Assembly: GCA_946886855.1 (NCBI GenBank)
Contig: CAMPJJ010000092.1
Location: 1-22,401, forward strand
Length of the DNA: 22,401 nucleotides
Source: an uncultured Roseateles sp.
GTDB taxonomy: Bacteria > Pseudomonadota > Gammaproteobacteria > Burkholderiales > Burkholderiaceae
Reading direction: 5' to 3'
Below, piece after piece: positions 7,451-14,955 of the stretch (position 1 is the stretch's first letter; each line of letters starts with the position of its first letter). The position numbers and the translations under genes were made by a program. Under the pieces are notes generated by a model. The model did not search any database. It saw only the letters and a list, made by a program, of their open reading frames with translations, and was not told the DNA's origin.

Positions 7451-7531
7451 GTGGCCTGGTTTTGCGCGCATCCCGCGATCGTTCTCGGCCCGTGTCCGCG
7501 GCAATGGAGCCGCCCTTGCGAGTCGTTGCAG

Positions 7532-8293
7532 ATGATCGAGTTGTTGACCGCGGCCGTGGCGTCGCTCCTGGCCGGGTTCGTCGATGCCGTCGTGGGCGGC
7601 GGCGGACTGATCCTGGTGCCCGCGCTGTTCAGCGTCTATCCGAACGCCGCGCCCGCCACCCTCTTCGGCACCAACAAGGGCGCCGCCATCTGGGGGACGG
7701 CCTGGGCCACCCACCAATATGCCAAGCGCGTGTCGCTGCCCTGGCTGGCGCTGATGCCGGCGGCCGCCGCCGCGCTGGTCGGCAGCTTCGCCGGCGCCTG
7801 GGCCGTGACGCAGGTGGACCCGAGCGGCCTGCGCAAGGCCTTGCCGGCGATCCTGCTGGGCGTGCTGCTGTACACGCTGGCGAAGAAGGACCTCGGCCGG
7901 CACCATGCCCCGCGCCACGAGGCCGTGACGCAGACGCTGATCGCCAGCGTCATCGGGCTGACGATCGGCTTCTATGACGGCTTCTTCGGGCCGGGCACGG
8001 GCAGCTTCTTCGTGTTCCTGTTCGTGCGGCTGCTGGGTTTCGACTTCCTGCACGCCTCCGCCACGGCCAAGCTGATGAATACCGCCACCAACTTCGCGGC
8101 GCTGGTGCTGTTCGCCGCCAAGGGCCATGTCTGGTGGCACGTCGCGGCCGTGATGGCGGTCGCCAATGTCGTCGGCAGCCTGGTCGGCACGCGCATGGCC
8201 CTGGCCAAGGGCGCGGGTTTCGTGCGGGGCATGTTCGTCGTCGTGGTGTCGCTGCTGATCCTCAAGACCGGCTACGACGCCTTCCTCCGCTGA
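7532..8293 (+). CDS. TauE/SafE-family membrane permease
   Basis: 253 residues, almost wholly hydrophobic, with about eight predicted membrane helices in two homologous halves. Each half begins with a Gly-rich motif: AGFVDAVVGGGGLILVPALF near residue 14 and IGFYDGFFGPGTGSFFVFLF in the second half. Both are characteristic of the TauE/SafE (formerly DUF81) family of sulfite, sulfoacetate or other organosulfur-anion exporters. ATG at 7532 (MIELLTAAVA) is preferred because upstream in-frame residues are Pro/Arg/Cys-rich and not membrane-like. No Shine-Dalgarno sequence is strong. The substrate cannot be told from sequence and no sulfur-metabolism gene is nearby. The gene stands alone and is preceded by a terminator-like hairpin. 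Confidence 0.88.
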   Translation: MIELLTAAVASLLAGFVDAVVGGGGLILVPALFSVYPNAAPATLFGTNKGAAIWGTAWATHQYAKRVSLPWLALMPAAAAALVGSFAGAWAVTQVDPSGLRKALPAILLGVLLYTLAKKDLGRHHAPRHEAVTQTLIASVIGLTIGFYDGFFGPGTGSFFVFLFVRLLGFDFLHASATAKLMNTATNFAALVLFAAKGHVWWHVAAVMAVANVVGSLVGTRMALAKGAGFVRGMFVVVVSLLILKTGYDAFLR

Positions 8294-8434
8294 ACCCGGG
8301 CCCGCTGGCCGCGCACCGCCCCGCGGGCACGCCAGACGCCCTCCGAACAACCCCCCGCCGACTGTCCGCCAAAGGCGGGATGCCGGTGGCCCACCGCCCG
8401 GGCTACCATCCCAACCAAACAACCGCTGACCACC

Positions 8435-9253
8435 ATGCCTGTCGATCCTCAACTCCGCGCGCTGGATATCGAGATCCCCACCCAGCCGGACGTGCTGGTC
8501 AAGCTCTCGCTGCTGATGGCGGACGAGGACATCGACCTGCAGGCCGTCTCGGGGCTGGTGGAGACCGACATGGCGCTCGCCGCCGCGGTGCTCAAGGCGG
8601 TGAACTCGTCGCTGTACGGCCTGCGCGGCCGGGTGCAGACGGTGCACCAGGCGCTGACCTACCTGGGCATGCGCGAGGTCGCCGCGATCACCTTCGAGAT
8701 GGGCCTGCGCGCGGCCTTCCCGCCGGCCGTCGAGCTCGAACCCGTGTGGACCCGCGCCGCCAAGCGCGGCCTGCTGATGGGCCGCATGGGCCAGATGCTG
8801 GGCGTCGACCCATGGGCGGCACATTCGGCGGGTCTGTTCGAGGAATGCGGCAAGGCGGTGCTCTACCGCCATGCGCCAGGGCATTACCCGGCGATGCTGC
8901 GCGCGACCGCCAGCGACAAGGAGCTCGTCCAGCTGGAACACACCGCCTTCGGCGTCAGCCACGACGCGCTGGGCGCGGCGCTGTGCGAGAGCTGGGGCCT
9001 GGCGCCCGCCGCGGTGGCCAGCGTGCGGTACCACGTGCAGCTGCAGGATGAGCTGCTGATGCCCGAGGCGATGCAGCGCCGCGGCGTCGGCGCGATCTCG
9101 CTGGTCGCATGGACGCTGATGAACAAGCCGGAAGCGCTCGACGAGACGGTGATGGCCATCGCGCCGCAGGCGCAGCTCGACGAGACGCTGATGCTGCGCG
9201 CCGCCCGCCGTGTCGAGGAGCAGCTGCAGCAGGCCGAGTCCCGCGGCCGCTGA
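8435..9253 (+). CDS. HDOD domain-containing protein
   Basis: 272 residues. The N-terminal and central part (about 14-205) matches the HDOD pattern: IPTQPDVLVKLSLLMADEDI, then a helical stretch with LVETDMALAAAVLKAVNSSLYGL and the typical VHQALTYLGMREVAAI. HDOD domains are HD-related but lack the metal-binding His-Asp pair, so they act as signalling or scaffold modules rather than phosphohydrolases. The remaining ~65 residues form a helical C-terminus. No GGDEF, EAL or receiver domain is attached. A TACCAT -10-like box sits about 26 bp before the start. The next gene, convergent, is a diguanylate cyclase, so a link to c-di-GMP signalling is possible but only inferred. Confidence 0.88.
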   Translation: MPVDPQLRALDIEIPTQPDVLVKLSLLMADEDIDLQAVSGLVETDMALAAAVLKAVNSSLYGLRGRVQTVHQALTYLGMREVAAITFEMGLRAAFPPAVELEPVWTRAAKRGLLMGRMGQMLGVDPWAAHSAGLFEECGKAVLYRHAPGHYPAMLRATASDKELVQLEHTAFGVSHDALGAALCESWGLAPAAVASVRYHVQLQDELLMPEAMQRRGVGAISLVAWTLMNKPEALDETVMAIAPQAQLDETLMLRAARRVEEQLQQAESRGR

Positions 9254-9255
9254 CG

Positions 9256-9302
9256 CCCGACGCGACGGCCCGACGCGACGGCCCGACGGCCCGGCACGTC
9301 GG
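9256..9302. repeat. 13-bp tandem repeat with hairpin between convergent genes
   Basis: CCCGACGCGACGG occurs at 9256-9268 and 9269-9281, followed by a partial third copy. CCGACG (9283-9288) and CGTCGG (9297-9302) can form a 6-bp stem. It fills the 66-bp gap between the stops of two convergent genes and may serve as a weak bidirectional terminator. Confidence 0.5.
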
Positions 9303-9319
9303 CGGACGCGCCCGGCCGC

Positions 9320-10618
9320 TCACGACGCGATGCAGAGCCGATCGCGCCCCATGCGCTTGGCGAGGTAGAGCGCCTCGTCCGCCGCCTGCAGCAAGGCCTG
9401 CGGGCCCAGGTAGGGATGACCCGGCTGCGAGGCCGCGAGGCCCGCGCTGATCGTCACCATCCCCTCCTCCGACGCGCCGTCCGGCAACGCGCCATGCGGC
9501 ACCGCCAGGGCACGCCATCCTTCGCGCAGCGCTTCCATCAATCCCTGCGCGGTCTCGATGTCGAAGCCCGGCAGCAGCACCGCGAACTCCTCGCCGCCCA
9601 GGCGGGCGACGAGGTCGGTGTCGCGCTGGAAATGCTCGGCAAGCAGCCGCGCGAGTCGACGCAGCACCTCGTCGCCGGCACTGCGTCCGTGGCGCTCGTT
9701 GAACGGCTTCAGGTGGTCGACATCGAGGATCGCCAGCGCCAGTCGGCCCTGGTCGCGCTGGGCGCGCTTGAACTCACGCCGCAGCGCCGCATCGAACTCC
9801 CGCCGATTGGCGATGCCCGTCAGCGCGTCGTGGCGTTCCATCGAGGCCAGCTCGCGCCGCTTCACCTCGAGGGAGCGCTCCGCCTGCTGCAGCGCGTGAT
9901 GCTGGCGCGCGATCTCTTCGCGCAGCTCGCGCCCGCGCGACTGCTCGCGATGGAGCTCGTCGCCCAGCGAGGTCCGCACATGGTCGAGCGCCTGCTCCAG
10001 CTGCAGCAACTCGCGCGGGCGGGGTTCGCCCGGTTCGAGCCAGGTCAGGCTCTGCGGCGGCAGCGTCGGATCGAAGCGGCTCGCCTGCGCGGACAGGTGG
10101 CTCAACTGCCGCAGCAGCCAGCGGTCCAGCATGAGCGCGGCGACCAGGCCCAGCGCCGTCGCCAAGGCCAGATGAAGCAGCGCGGAGCGCAGCAACGGGT
10201 CGCGCCTCAAGGTGTCGCCGACCGTCGCGGCCGAGGCTTGCAGGCGCAGCTCACCGCTGCCGGCCAGTGAGAACTCGGCGCTCTGACCGGGTTCCCCCTC
10301 GTCGTCCGAGAGGGCACGGAACTGCTCGCCGTCGCGCGTGCGCAGCTCGACGCGGCGCAGGTTGTGACGCGTCAGGATGTGATGCAGCAGGCCATGCAGC
10401 GCCTCGGGCCGTTCCAGCCGCTGCTGGAGGCTGTAGGCCAGCGGGCCCGCATAGAGCAGGGGGATGGCGCTCAGCGCCGCGTCGGCCTCGGCGGCGCGAC
10501 GCCGCGTGGTCTCGCGCAACTCCCAGCCGCTGGACAACGCGACCAGCAGCAGTCCGAACACGAACAGCGCCAGCAGCGGGCGGGCGCCCACCGAGATGCG
10601 GATGGCCTTGTGGGTCAT
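9320..10618 (-). CDS. Membrane-bound diguanylate cyclase (GGDEF)
   Basis: 432 residues. It makes c-di-GMP from two GTP. TM1 is at about 13-30 and TM2 at about 145-164. Between them is a ~110-residue periplasmic sensor with no recognised fold. A short HAMP-like/coiled-coil stretch (about 170-260) leads to the GGDEF domain (about 262-430): DALTGIANRREFD, metal-binding ILDVDHLKPFN, the active site GGEEF at 341-345, and an allosteric inhibitory RxxD (RDTD, 332-335) five residues before it. All catalytic features and product-inhibition residues are intact, so an active, feedback-controlled enzyme is expected. It is divergent from the barrel gene at 10773, sharing a 154-bp promoter region, and convergent with the HDOD gene. 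Confidence 0.94.
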   Translation of the reverse strand: MTHKAIRISVGARPLLALFVFGLLLVALSSGWELRETTRRRAAEADAALSAIPLLYAGPLAYSLQQRLERPEALHGLLHHILTRHNLRRVELRTRDGEQFRALSDDEGEPGQSAEFSLAGSGELRLQASAATVGDTLRRDPLLRSALLHLALATALGLVAALMLDRWLLRQLSHLSAQASRFDPTLPPQSLTWLEPGEPRPRELLQLEQALDHVRTSLGDELHREQSRGRELREEIARQHHALQQAERSLEVKRRELASMERHDALTGIANRREFDAALRREFKRAQRDQGRLALAILDVDHLKPFNERHGRSAGDEVLRRLARLLAEHFQRDTDLVARLGGEEFAVLLPGFDIETAQGLMEALREGWRALAVPHGALPDGASEEGMVTISAGLAASQPGHPYLGPQALLQAADEALYLAKRMGRDRLCIAS

Positions 10619-10772
10619 GCGTGGATGCCGAGGTTGCGACGGAAGTCGCGCTATACACCGTCAAGTCATCGTCGGGCCATTGTGCCGAGCCGTGTTCGCT
10701 GGTTTCCCCGGGGAAACTCCAGGCAGGGACGGGTCGCAGAATGGCCCCCCACCACACCTCAGGGGGGAGGCG

Positions 10773-11441
10773 ATGAAACGAACTGGTGTGGCCGCGTGGC
10801 TGCTGCTCGGCGTGAGCGCCGTCTGGGCCGATCCGGGTTACTACCTCGTGCGGCCCTACAGCGAGGCCGGTCAGGCCACGCTCGACCTGCGCTACTGGCA
10901 TGTCGATCCGCCGGACGAGGCCGCCACGCTGTGGCCCGAGGTCGGCCTGCGCTACGGCATGAACTCGCGCTGGAGCACCGAGCTGCTGCTCAGCTGGATC
11001 GGCCCGACGTTGCATGAGCAGACCCTGAGTTCGATCAACTGGGTCAACCAGATCCTGTTCACGCAGGGCGACACGCCCTATGACCTCGGCTTGCATCTCC
11101 AGCTCATCCGCAACCGGGGCCAGGGCAACGCCATGGAAGTCGGTCCGATCTTCCAGACCGAATGGGGAATGACGCAGCTCAATCTCAACGTCTTCTTCAG
11201 CCACGACGCGGGCTCGCGACGCCAGAACCAGACGAAGCTTCAATGGCAGGCCTTGCACCGCTGGCAGCCCGGCTGGCGCCTCGGCGTGCAGGGTTTCGCC
11301 GAGCCGAAGTCGTGGCGCGCCGGACCGGTCGCGAGGATCGAGCTCGGCGGACGCGCCGAACTGACGGCGGCCTACCTCTGGGGGAACACCTACCGCAGCC
11401 GTGGGGACATGCTGAGCGCCTCCCTTCAGGTCGGCTTCTGA
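10773..11441 (+). CDS. Putative outer-membrane beta-barrel protein
   Basis: 222 residues. The start at 10773 has a strong GGGGGGAGG ribosome binding site just upstream. Residues 1-19 are a signal peptide (VSAVWA-DP cleavage). The mature part alternates hydrophobic and polar residues in short strands (for example ATLDLRYWHV, STELLLSWIG, AELTAAYLWG, MLSASLQVGF) and ends in Phe, the classical signal for the BAM insertion machinery. No named family is recognised. It may be a small porin-like or surface barrel of about 8-10 strands. Its 3' end overlaps the convergent pseudouridine synthase gene by 16 bp, so a terminator must lie inside that gene or be absent. Confidence 0.75.
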   Translation: MKRTGVAAWLLLGVSAVWADPGYYLVRPYSEAGQATLDLRYWHVDPPDEAATLWPEVGLRYGMNSRWSTELLLSWIGPTLHEQTLSSINWVNQILFTQGDTPYDLGLHLQLIRNRGQGNAMEVGPIFQTEWGMTQLNLNVFFSHDAGSRRQNQTKLQWQALHRWQPGWRLGVQGFAEPKSWRAGPVARIELGGRAELTAAYLWGNTYRSRGDMLSASLQVGF

Positions 11442-12394
11442 CACCTGGCATCCGCCCGCTCCGTCCGCATCGCGGAAAGCCGGAGCGAGGTCATGAACCT
11501 CCTGGGCTGGCCAGTCACCGGATCGGTGAAGGCGATCTCGCGCGCGAGCAGCTGCAGCGGACATGTGAAGTCCACCGTCTCCTCGACCGGCAGCAGCACC
11601 GGATAGATGCGGTCGTTCTCGATGGGCAGGCCCAACGCGCACAGCTGCGCGCGCAGTTGATGCTTGACGCCGCTGTGCGGACGAAGTTCGTAGCGGGCGC
11701 GATCGACGTCGAGCCGCTCGATCAGCGCGATGCGCGTGCGCGCATTCGGCACGGCGCCCTCGTCATCGATCGTGCGCATCTGCATGAAGTCGACCGGATG
11801 TTCCTCGAGCCGGCTTTCGTACGCGAACGGCAGTCGCGCGCCGATGTCGTTCCGCCACGGCGCGATGGCTTCGTAGACCTTCTCGACATCGCGATCACGG
11901 AATAGCCGCTGGTACGCATCGCGCGTGGCCGGCTGCACCGAGAACAAGGTCAACCCCGCCGTCTCGCGATCGAGCCGATGCACCGGACTCAGATCCGCCA
12001 GGCCCGTCTCCCGGCGCAGGCGCGTGAGCAGCGTCTGCTGCACGTAGCGACCCTTGGGGGTGACGGGCAGGAAGTGCGGCTTGTCGGCCACGAGCAGGTG
12101 CTCGTCGAGGTGCAGGATGCGGGCCTCGGAAGGCACCTGCGGCTCGTCCTCCAGCCAGCGCCAGTAGTAGAGGCGGCGTTGCGCGCGGTACCGCGCGTCG
12201 GGCGCCAGCGGTTCGCCCGCCTCGTCGAGCACGTCGCCACGCGCCATCCGCGCAGCCCAATCGTCGCGCGCGACCAGAGGCAGGCGATCAGCCAGGAAGT
12301 CCAGCACCAGCGTCCACGGCCCCGGCGGACAGGCGAGCGCACTCGCGGCGACGCCGTCGCGCAGCGGCAGGGTGAGCTTCGGTGGACGTGCCAT
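11426..12394 (-). CDS. RluA-family RNA pseudouridine synthase
   Basis: 322 residues. It isomerises uridine to pseudouridine in rRNA or tRNA. The RluA catalytic signature HRLDRETAG is at 139-147 with the nucleophilic Asp142. Upstream is LHLDEHLLVADKPHFLPVTPKG and downstream VEKVYEAIAPWRNDIG and RYELRPHSGVKHQLRAQL, all typical of the family. No S4 RNA-binding domain is clear at the N-terminus; the first ~75 residues instead form an RNA-binding-like extension seen in the RluA-like YqcB/TruC-type subgroup. The exact target base is not deducible. It ends convergently with, and overlaps by 16 bp, the barrel gene. Confidence 0.9.
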   Translation of the reverse strand: MARPPKLTLPLRDGVAASALACPPGPWTLVLDFLADRLPLVARDDWAARMARGDVLDEAGEPLAPDARYRAQRRLYYWRWLEDEPQVPSEARILHLDEHLLVADKPHFLPVTPKGRYVQQTLLTRLRRETGLADLSPVHRLDRETAGLTLFSVQPATRDAYQRLFRDRDVEKVYEAIAPWRNDIGARLPFAYESRLEEHPVDFMQMRTIDDEGAVPNARTRIALIERLDVDRARYELRPHSGVKHQLRAQLCALGLPIENDRIYPVLLPVEETVDFTCPLQLLAREIAFTDPVTGQPRRFMTSLRLSAMRTERADARCQKPT

Positions 12395-12425
12395 GTGAGA
12401 ACGAAGCGTCAGCGGGCCGCGTCGT

Positions 12426-13406
12426 TCACTCGATCTGCGCCGGACCCCGCGCGCGCTCGTCGAGGAAGCGGTTCAGGCGCTGCAGGTCGTCGGCGTCGAT
12501 CGGCGCGCCGTTGCGCCAGGTCTTGATCCACGCCTCGCGCTGCGGGTCCGCGGCGAGCTGGCGCATGGCCTGGTCCATCGCCTCGATGGCGCGGCGACCT
12601 TCGGGCGTGCGGCTGCAACCGGCGGTGGCGACCGAGGTGCTGCGACCCTCGGCCAGCGGCAGCTTGGCGAGTTCGGGCGGGCCGGGGTGCGTGGCGTTGT
12701 AGTCGTCCACGGTGATCGGGTACTCGAGCGTGTAGTCCATCCGCCTGGCCCGCAGCATCGGCAGCAGGTGGGCGCCGCGGCCCGCGACGATCGAGCGCGG
12801 CGCGCGATCCGGATTCGCGGCCAGCAGCTTGTCGATGCGGGGCCCGTAGCTGCGGTCGCGCGGCAGCAGGCCGGTGAGATCGGTGCGGCGCAGCAGGTCC
12901 GCGAGCTGCAGCGCCTGTCCGTTGGGCTCGAAGCGCGCCAGATCCTCGCGCCGCACGATCACATGGATCTGGCGCGACATCATCGGCGGGAACAGCGTGG
13001 TGAAGTACAGCCATTGCAGCCGCTCGGGCGTGCGCACATGCAGCACGGAGCACAGCGTCTCGCCCTGACGCACCTGCGCCTCGAAACGGGGAAGGCTGAG
13101 CTCGATGAACTCGTGCCGGAACTGCGGCATGCGCTCGATGAGCAGGCGCAGGAAGCCGTCGACCTCGCCCTGGCCGAGATCGTCGACGCGCTGCGGCGGT
13201 TTGCCGTCCCGATAGGCGAAATGCGGCGGCATGTCCTGCACCATCCAGCGCAGCAGCGGTGGCGCGGGCAGTGGCGACGGCTGCGCCGCGACGGGCGTCA
13301 CGGCACCGAGCGCCGCGAGCCACGCCGCCACGAGGACCGGGACCGCCCACGCCAGGCAGCCCGGGGCTGCGCGGGCGCGGCCGCGGGTCAGTCGCCTTCG
13401 ACCCAT
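12426..13406 (-). CDS. Periplasmic solute-binding-like protein (TIGR02285-like)
   Basis: 326 residues. An Arg-rich start and hydrophobic segment (about 18-41, ending TPVAAQ) form a signal peptide. The mature part has the alternating pattern of a family 3 substrate-binding fold: LRWMVQDMPPHFAY near the N-terminus, VDGFLRLLIERMP, and YTLEYPITVDDYNA in the second lobe. From memory it fits the TIGR02285 family, whose ligand is unknown. No ABC permease or ATPase gene adjoins it, so it may act as a sensor or orphan binding protein rather than a transport component. The ATG lies inside the end of the MurA-like gene (19-bp overlap) with AAGG four bases upstream, so co-transcription with that gene is likely. 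Confidence 0.75.
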   Translation of the reverse strand: MGRRRLTRGRARAAPGCLAWAVPVLVAAWLAALGAVTPVAAQPSPLPAPPLLRWMVQDMPPHFAYRDGKPPQRVDDLGQGEVDGFLRLLIERMPQFRHEFIELSLPRFEAQVRQGETLCSVLHVRTPERLQWLYFTTLFPPMMSRQIHVIVRREDLARFEPNGQALQLADLLRRTDLTGLLPRDRSYGPRIDKLLAANPDRAPRSIVAGRGAHLLPMLRARRMDYTLEYPITVDDYNATHPGPPELAKLPLAEGRSTSVATAGCSRTPEGRRAIEAMDQAMRQLAADPQREAWIKTWRNGAPIDADDLQRLNRFLDERARGPAQIE

Positions 13407-14689
13407 TCCACCTTGGCGCCGAGGCGGGTGATGTTCTCGGCGAACTGCGGATGGGCGCGGCGGACCGGCGTCGCGTTGCGGATCACGGACTTGCCGGGGA
13501 TGCTGGCCGCGACCATCAGCAGCGCGATGGCGACGCGGATGATGTAGGGGCTCTCGACCTCGGCAGGGCTGAGCGTCTTGCCGCCGAAGGTCACCATGCG
13601 GTGCGGGTCGGACAGGAAGGCGTGCGCGCCGAACTTGGACAGCTCGGTGGTCCAGCCCATCGCGCCGTCGTAGACCTTGTTCCAGAACATCACGCTGCCT
13701 TCGGCCTTCACGCCGAGCGCGACGAAGATCGGCAGCAGGTCGACCGGCAGGTAAGGCCAGGGCGCCGCCTCGACCTTCTGCAGGATGTTGCGGGTGAAGG
13801 GTTCCTTGACCTTGAGCTTGCCGTCCACGACGGAGCGCGACCAGCCGTCCTCGTGGACGATCTGGACGCCGAACTTGGCGAAGGTGCGGTCGATCAGCGG
13901 GAACTGCTCGGGCTGCGAGTTCTTGACCCGGACGTCGCCGCCGGTGATCGCGCCCAGCGCCAGGAAGGTGACGATCTCGTGGAAGTCCTCGGCGAAGGTG
14001 AATTCGCCGCCGCCCAGCGCGGCGACGCCGTGGATGGTCAGGCGCGAGGTGCCCAGGCCTTCGAGCTTGGCGCCGAGCATCTGCATGAACTGGCAGAACT
14101 CCTGCACGTGCGGCTCGCTGGCGGCGTTCATCAGCGTCGATGTGCCGTGGGCGAGCGCGGCGCAGAGGACGAAGTTCTCGGTCGTGGTGACGGAGGCGTA
14201 GTCGGTCCAGTGGTCGTTGGCGCGGAGCTGGCCTTCCACCTTCACCACCAGGCCGTCGGCGGCGCGGTCGACGTTCGCGCCGAAGCGCTGGAAGACCTCG
14301 ACGTGCGGATCGATCTCGCGCGCGCCCAGGGTGCAGCCCTTGACGTCGTCCTCGATGCGGGCGGCGCCGAAGCGCGCCATCAGGCCGGGGACCAGCATGA
14401 TGGAGGAGCGCATCTCCTCGGGCAGGTGGTCCTTGGCCGGATCGAAGTGGGTGTCCTGGTGGTGCAGGTCCAGCACGCCGCTCTTGAAGTCCACGGACAC
14501 GCTGCTGCCGAGCTTGCGGAAGACCTCGAGGATCTTCTTGACGTCGGTGATCTCGGGCACGCCGTGGAGCCGGACCGGCTCGCGGGTGAGCAGGGTGGCG
14601 CAGAGGATGGGCAGGACGGCGTTCTTGTTGGCCGAGGGAACGATGCGGCCCTTCAGGGGCGAACCGCCGTGGACGATGAGGTTGGACAT
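13388..14689 (-). CDS. murA: Divergent MurA-like UDP-GlcNAc enolpyruvyl transferase
   Basis: 433 residues, EPSP-synthase/MurA fold. Key positions of E. coli MurA are kept: Lys22-Asn23 in NKNAVLPI, catalytic Cys119 in KGCTLGARE (Cys115 in E. coli), Arg124, the general-base-like Asp317 in LPVDLLP, and an Arg at 385. The rest is unusually divergent: the loop around E. coli Arg331 reads WNKVYDGAMGWTTELSKFGA with no equivalent Arg, and the region before TFLALGAITGG differs from the usual RIETGTF. MurA transfers enolpyruvate from PEP to UDP-GlcNAc, the first committed step of peptidoglycan synthesis. The neighbours here are not cell-wall genes. This may be a second MurA copy or an enzyme acting on a related substrate. 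Cys at the active site implies fosfomycin sensitivity if it is a true MurA. Confidence 0.85.
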   Translation of the reverse strand: MSNLIVHGGSPLKGRIVPSANKNAVLPILCATLLTREPVRLHGVPEITDVKKILEVFRKLGSSVSVDFKSGVLDLHHQDTHFDPAKDHLPEEMRSSIMLVPGLMARFGAARIEDDVKGCTLGAREIDPHVEVFQRFGANVDRAADGLVVKVEGQLRANDHWTDYASVTTTENFVLCAALAHGTSTLMNAASEPHVQEFCQFMQMLGAKLEGLGTSRLTIHGVAALGGGEFTFAEDFHEIVTFLALGAITGGDVRVKNSQPEQFPLIDRTFAKFGVQIVHEDGWSRSVVDGKLKVKEPFTRNILQKVEAAPWPYLPVDLLPIFVALGVKAEGSVMFWNKVYDGAMGWTTELSKFGAHAFLSDPHRMVTFGGKTLSPAEVESPYIIRVAIALLMVAASIPGKSVIRNATPVRRAHPQFAENITRLGAKVEWVEGD

Positions 14690-14834
14690 GGCCTGGCGCG
14701 GGGCGCGCGGATGGAATTCGGTGGACGAGCGCGAATTATCGGGGGTCGCGGGATGGCCCGGCGCTCGAACGGGACATGGGAGGGCATCTTGCAACGCAGG
14801 GCCCAGCGGCGCCAGCGAGCTTGTGTTCCGGCGA

Positions 14835-14850
14835 CGGAGGAAATCCTCCG
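14835..14850. repeat. Palindrome in the divergent MurA-like/RDD promoter region
   Basis: CGGAGGA (14835-14841) and TCCTCCG (14844-14850) form a perfect 7-bp stem with a 2-nt centre. It lies between two divergent genes and could be an operator, but nothing identifies a regulator. The surrounding ~265 bp hold no gene. Confidence 0.35.
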
Positions 14851-14955
14851 GACGGGCGGCCGCAGGTCGCCCTTCGAAAGGCGGGAAAGGCGGGGGGCGG
14901 ATGTAGGGAAGTCATGGGCGTCGGAGCGGGAATGCCCTCGCGACAATCCTCGCCC

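Noticed and set aside
7318..7535. A possible short rightward protein in the leader (about 63 residues from 7344)
   Set aside because: It runs through the terminator stem and the palindrome, has no ribosome binding site of note and no recognised pattern.
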